A stretch of DNA of 7,087 bases from Candidatus Rhabdochlamydia sp. (GTDB taxonomy: Bacteria > Chlamydiota > Chlamydiia > Chlamydiales > Rhabdochlamydiaceae), in assembly GCA_030044075.1 (NCBI GenBank), contig JASHWM010000173.1, forward strand, positions 1 to 7,087, read 5' to 3'. The translations under genes and the position numbers were made by a program. Within the stretch, counting starts at the first letter, position 1. Each line of letters begins with the position of its first letter. The notes beneath the pieces are model-generated. The model searched no databases. It saw only the letters and a program-made list of their open reading frames with translations, and was not told the DNA's origin. Below, in pieces: positions 1-4,500 of the stretch.

Positions 1-796
1 TGTCCTGATGACCCTTGGATCTCCTGTCTTTGTCAGAAAGACCTTAGACACGCCTGTTAACAAACCGGGGTCTTTGCAACAATATATCCCCGGAGCTCGT
101 AACTTCCATGAAATTCCTGAAGCCGAGGGGGAAGAGATCAAAAAGAACATGCCTGAGAATGAGACTCACCGGATTGCGATCCTGGACCTTGGAATGGACA
201 ATACAGACCGCAACAGGGGAAACCTGCTCCTTACCATCGATTCTTTTGGCCAATATCACCTTCATCCTATTGACCATGGCTGCATTATTTCTAGAAGGTT
301 CCTCGACGGCATGGCGCCAGTATGGCTTGACTTTGCAGGGGCTGACACTCCTTTTACTGGGGAAGAAAAAAAGCTGATCGAAGAGATCGATATCGAAAGC
401 AAGATTAATGAGGTAAGAAAATATTTTCCCGATTTCGGTAGGGAGGAAGAGCTTACCCTCAGGATTTCCTATCTGGCATTAAAAGAAGGTGCTAAACAGG
501 ATCTATCCCCCCTTGAAATTGCACTGATGTACCAGAAGTTCCATAACTACCTCCCTAGCATCAATGAAGAGGTGTACCAGATTGCCCTAGGAGCGCCAAC
601 CACACAGGCTTTCATGACGTCTGCTGCAACGGCTATCAGAGAGCGTGTACAGATTATCAAAGATTATATGGATGGGGCGGAAGATAAAAAAGCGAGGGCC
701 CAAGAGTTTAGGACAAACTACATCGAAATCAAGATCGGCCGGAATATTCAGGCAGCTGCGCAAAATCCTGGCAGTGATGACTATATTAGAAACTAG
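1..796 (+). CDS. Phosphatidylinositol 3-/4-kinase-like protein, type II PI4K-like (5'-partial)
   Basis: The visible part (262 residues from the ATG at 8) is the C-terminal portion of a lipid kinase of the PI3/PI4-kinase fold, which would phosphorylate the inositol ring of phosphatidylinositol using ATP. Numbering from that ATG, the sequence shows a KPGSLQQYIP element (19-28), HRIAILDLG (54-62), the catalytic loop DRNRGN (D67, N72), HPIDHG with metal-binding D89, a W-containing segment VWLDF...TPFTGEE (105-120), and then a helical C-lobe. From memory, plant type II/gamma PI 4-kinases have the same blocks in the same order (SLQxFV, HRIGILD, DRHxGN, IPIDHG, W...LPFS). The ATG at 8 is probably not the start: the frame is open to the window edge, the residues before it (Val-Leu) fit the alignment, and the ATP-binding N-lobe is missing. 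The last ~65 residues are charged, probably helical, and not recognised. A secreted effector acting on host-derived membrane is possible, but the N-terminus that would show a secretion signal is not visible. The stop is TAG at 794-796. Confidence 0.85.
   Translation, partial: VLMTLGSPVFVRKTLDTPVNKPGSLQQYIPGARNFHEIPEAEGEEIKKNMPENETHRIAILDLGMDNTDRNRGNLLLTIDSFGQYHLHPIDHGCIISRRFLDGMAPVWLDFAGADTPFTGEEKKLIEEIDIESKINEVRKYFPDFGREEELTLRISYLALKEGAKQDLSPLEIALMYQKFHNYLPSINEEVYQIALGAPTTQAFMTSAATAIRERVQIIKDYMDGAEDKKARAQEFRTNYIEIKIGRNIQAAAQNPGSDDYIRN
167..280 (+). other. PI-kinase catalytic loop and DHG metal-binding motif
   Basis: This segment encodes HRIAILDLG through HPIDHG. In the type II PI 4-kinase family the Asp of the DRxxxN loop is the catalytic base, the Asn binds metal, and the Asp of the later D-[HN]-G motif (equivalent to DFG in protein kinases) also binds metal. 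All three are intact here: D67 (codon 206-208), N72 and D89 (codon 272-274). The loop reads DRNRGN, closer to the DRHxGN of plant gamma-type enzymes than to the DRGNDN of animal PI4K2A. Nothing in this part suggests a pseudokinase, but the ATP-binding lysine lies outside the window. Confidence 0.8.
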
Positions 797-803
797 CCAA
801 AGA

Positions 804-1520
804 TCAAGCTTCTAAGGCTCTTTTTTTGAGGAGCTCGAAAGCCTGGATCTGCGCCACTTCGATATTGGGAAGGGCCTTGAGGATCTTGTTCCACAGGTCT
901 TCGAAACAATCCCATCCTTTTTCCTGAATCCTCTCTAATAGGCGGTCCATATCATGGATCTGTCCTTTTAAAAGGGCTGCATCGATGGCCATGTCGCGCA
1001 GCTGCTGTGAGTTTATCACCTTTTGGACCTCCTCGTCAGAAGGTGCAAGGGCCCCTTCTCCCTTCCGGATCACTTCCCCCCGTGCGGATACAAGCATTGC
1101 CCTATGGCGCAAGCCAGGGATCTTTTTGGGACATTTGGCAAGGTCGTCTTGATGAGAGGTCAGAATTTCGTTCGAATCAGCTAGAGCCATCCAATAGTTT
1201 TCCCAGAAAAGGATGAAAAAGAAATGAATGGGCTTTGTGAATTGCTGGCCTATGTCGCCTTCATCAGAAACCTTGGCAGTGCGGATCTGGTTGCTGCAGA
1301 AAATAAGCTCCTTAGTCAAGAACTGTGAATCAAAAACGTCTCTTGCAGGGATCCTTCCGCCATTTTCTAGGTAGCCTGGATGATAGATGCGCAGGTTTCC
1401 ATAATTCCCATCTAATGAAAGGGGCTCAACGGGACGGGGGCACTGGTTCTCCTGTTCACGTTTCGTCTCGGTACGGATATTTGCATGCTGCTCGACTTCA
1501 ACTACAGCATTGCGCTTTGC
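804..1520 (-). other. Charged linker and C-terminal domain of the giant protein
   Basis: After the ATPase core and a helical stretch (~1690-1845), the chain passes through a Glu/Gln/Arg-rich, probably flexible linker, with VVEVEQ at 1850-1855 and REQENQ at 1865-1870. It then enters a separate domain with NYGNLRIYHPGYLENG and a VFDSQFL element. A hydrophobic, aromatic run (HFFFILFWENYWMAL) looks more like a buried beta strand than a membrane segment because it is short and interrupted by Glu/Asn. The domain ends in helices finishing LLKKRALEA. I recall comparable linkers rich in EVEQ/EQE and an FDS-type element in large chlamydial proteins, but cannot verify it here. No catalytic motif is recognised. 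Confidence 0.45.
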
Positions 1521-4500
1521 GCTCGAATAAATTTCCTTGATCTGTTTTTCTGTGTCGGCGATGACTGCTTCGATTTCCTTTGAGAGGGCTGTGTTATCTT
1601 CAAGGGCGCCATCGTATTTGAAGCTTGCATAAGTTTCTCTTGCAAAAACTGTCAGTACGGTCCTTGTGGCTTGCAAGACCTGATGCTCCCCATAAGCTGC
1701 ATAAGCTGTACTGGGCTGCATTTCCACAAGCCCTCCTACGTAACTTGCATACAGTGCGATCGTATCTTGCATCAGGGCGCTCTTGTCTTGAGCGTGGGCC
1801 TCTTCGATCTGTTTACGCGCGATCCTTGCGATCGGGTAGTGGATTTCTTGGAAGGCGTTGAGGATAATCCTTTTGCTCTCTTGTTCAAACTCATTGGCAT
1901 CGGCCCAAGCGAAAAACTTCTTAAGGTCGAGGTCTGAAGAAAAGGACGTGTCTATTGTAGTAGCGAAGATCTTCTCTGCAAGCTTTCGATGGAAGATCCA
2001 TACGATCGATTGGAGCTGGAAAAACCCTCGAAGCCGCAAGATGGCCTGGATGGCGTGAGAAGTTGTAAGTCCTTCCCATGGAAAGAAAAGGGCGACAGCA
2101 TTAGGATGTTGTAAAATATTTGCCGACTCAGAGTGGGCAGGGTCAAAAATTGTCCCTAGATGCAGCGTATCCAAGTCCAGGTTATGTTTTTTTAATTCTT
2201 TGCGGATATCGCTTCCCTGGAGTTCAATACTTGAGCCGTCTTTTTTAAGAAGACAGATTTTTTCTTTGCGCTCTACGTTTGTCGATCTGTCTTCGCTGCA
2301 GTACAGCACTCCGTCGAGTCCAGGGTGATGTTTCATCCATTCGATCGCCAAGTCCTTGTTGGAACTTCCAGAGAAGAACCCTCTTGGATCAATGAGCACA
2401 GTAGCCTCTTCGAAGACTTCTCTATGGTGCGTCTTCATATACTCAAAATAGTTTGAGGAGCTATCGACAAAGATCTTTCGGCTGTTGATAGGTTCAAGAA
2501 GGCGCTCTTTCACCCTGTCCTCGAATCCAGGGTCGTCAAGGAAGTTCTCAGGGCGGATGCAGCGAGGATATGCATTTTTGGCTCGCGGTGTTGCCGAAAG
2601 GGATACTGAGCGTTGGAACCCGTTCACGAATTCTGTTGTAGAACAGGTAAGTTGCAGGGGAGGCGAACCGATCCCTTCAAAGCTGTAGTGGACAAGGAAA
2701 TACTCGATAGCGTCAGGATGTTTTGAGAGGATTTTAAAAAGTTTTTCGACCATGCCCTTATCTGTCAAAACGACGTTCTCAAGGGTAAAGCCCTTGAAGG
2801 AAGATCCTTCCAGCCATTTCTTAAAGAGGAGGTTGGTCGGCGTATTTACCACCTGGAACCCTTTCCTTTGTTCGTCGGAGCTTTTCTTGATCATCTCACC
2901 TAAAAGTTCTTCGACATCTCTTAGAAAAAGTCCTCTGCCGTAGGTTCCCTTTATGGTCAGGGCGCCTGTTTTATAACGGTCGTCGTATTCTGCTGTCGAA
3001 GGGACCTTGTTATGGCAGGGCACATCATATTTCCTTTGAGGGTATAATGAGCGGCCATGGTCGGTTTCTGTGCGCATTTTTACAATTTCGGTGAGGAGGG
3101 TGATCAGGAAGTGGCTTGTCAGGGCAATACGGTCTGCTAGTTGCACTTCTTTGGGGTCTTTGCTGTTTCCCCATCTTATTAAAAGCTCAGGCTCTGGAGC
3201 TTTCTCATCAGTCCAGTAGGCGATAAAAGCGGTCTGTTCTTCTATTGGGATTTCAGGGAAAAGATGTAAATAGCCTTTTGCCAGATCTTCCTGGAGCATC
3301 GCCATTTCTTCAGAGGAGGGCGTTACTTCCAGGTTTGCGGTCAGATGGGCGACATCGGCAGCATCTCTTCCATCTGCGCATATCACCTTTGTTTCAGGAT
3401 AAACACCAAGGAGCGGCTTCATCAGCGCTAAAAGATGGGCGCTTTCCTGTTTAGGGATCGCGGAGAAATCCCCAACGCCATAAATAGAGCGTGTGAGGGG
3501 ATCCATATTCTGATGCGACTCATCGCATATGAGAAGGCACTTTTCTTTGAAGAAATTAAGAATGTACTGGGACCAGCGGATTTTTCCTGCCCTTTCTTTA
3601 GCCATCGTTAGATTAGTTTGGGCATTACTCCGAGCAGAGGCCGACCTCAGGTACGCCACGTCGCGGATATGGCAGATGGCGTCAAAGGTATAGCGGGTGA
3701 GGATGAGCGCTTTCCCTTCGCTTGCGTATTGCATGAGCTGGGAGTAGATGAATTCGAGGTCTTTTGCTGTGATCGTATTGATCATGTGCATCCCTACCTC
3801 GAGATAACACAGGTCATGGTCGACGGTGCGGAGGTTGTATCCTAGGTTCTCCTTGTCTATCGGATAGATCGCTTGCGTGACGCATACCACTGGCGTCAGC
3901 CCCCATTTTCTTGCTCCGACAGAAAGAAGGGGGATCATGTAATCTGTTTTTCCATCGCCTGCTGGAAGCTGGAAATGGCAATGTTCTTTGTTCTCAACAC
4001 GCTCAGTGATCCATTGGTAGGTTGTCAGCTGGTTGGGCCTTGGGAATTTTCCTGCCATCAAATAGTACCAGGAAATTTCCGGGTATTTGAAATAGTCGTA
4101 AGGGATGTAAAGGCCCATTTTCCCTTCTTCCTGGAGCTTAAGGAGGACGCGGGTATGGTACCATTCCATGGCGGCCATGCAAAGGCTCTGCATCTCTTCT
4201 TGAGTGAGCATGGGCCTATGCTTGATCAGAAAGTCCATCTTCCTTTTGAGGACCACCTCTTTCATCAGTGTTTCTGGCAAGAGGCCAAAGGTATGAAGTT
4301 TTGGATTCTGAAGGCTCCTCAGCGCCCCTCTTTTTGGAAATGAAAGGGTCTGGGCGCTGTCTTTCTGCAGGATGAACGAAGTTTCAAGTTCCGCATCTCT
4401 TTCCAGTAGACCATCGCGTACTTTGAATGGGGTGTTGAAAAGGCGCCGCATCGAATCTTCAAGGTGATGAAGGTGCTCCTCTAAAGCCTCTTTTGACATA

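Noticed and set aside
8..10. The ATG at 8 as the true start of the kinase gene.
   Set aside because: The frame is open to the edge, the upstream codons fit the family alignment, and a kinase starting here would lack its whole ATP-binding N-lobe.
795..827. Possible Rho-independent terminator: AGCC (795-798) pairing with GGCT (816-819), followed by seven T (821-827).
   Set aside because: The stem is only 4 bp with a 17-base loop, and the T run lies within the last codons of the minus-strand gene (encoding Lys residues), so it is explained by coding sequence.
1215..1260. A membrane segment in the C-terminal domain of the giant protein (HFFFILFWENYWMAL).
   Set aside because: The uninterrupted hydrophobic run is under ten residues and is followed by Glu and Asn; a buried beta strand is more likely.
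3873..4343. A 156-codon plus-strand open frame antisense to the helicase core.
   Set aside because: It lies wholly opposite the Walker A region of the giant gene, shows no recognisable motif, and is a typical shadow of a constrained coding strand.
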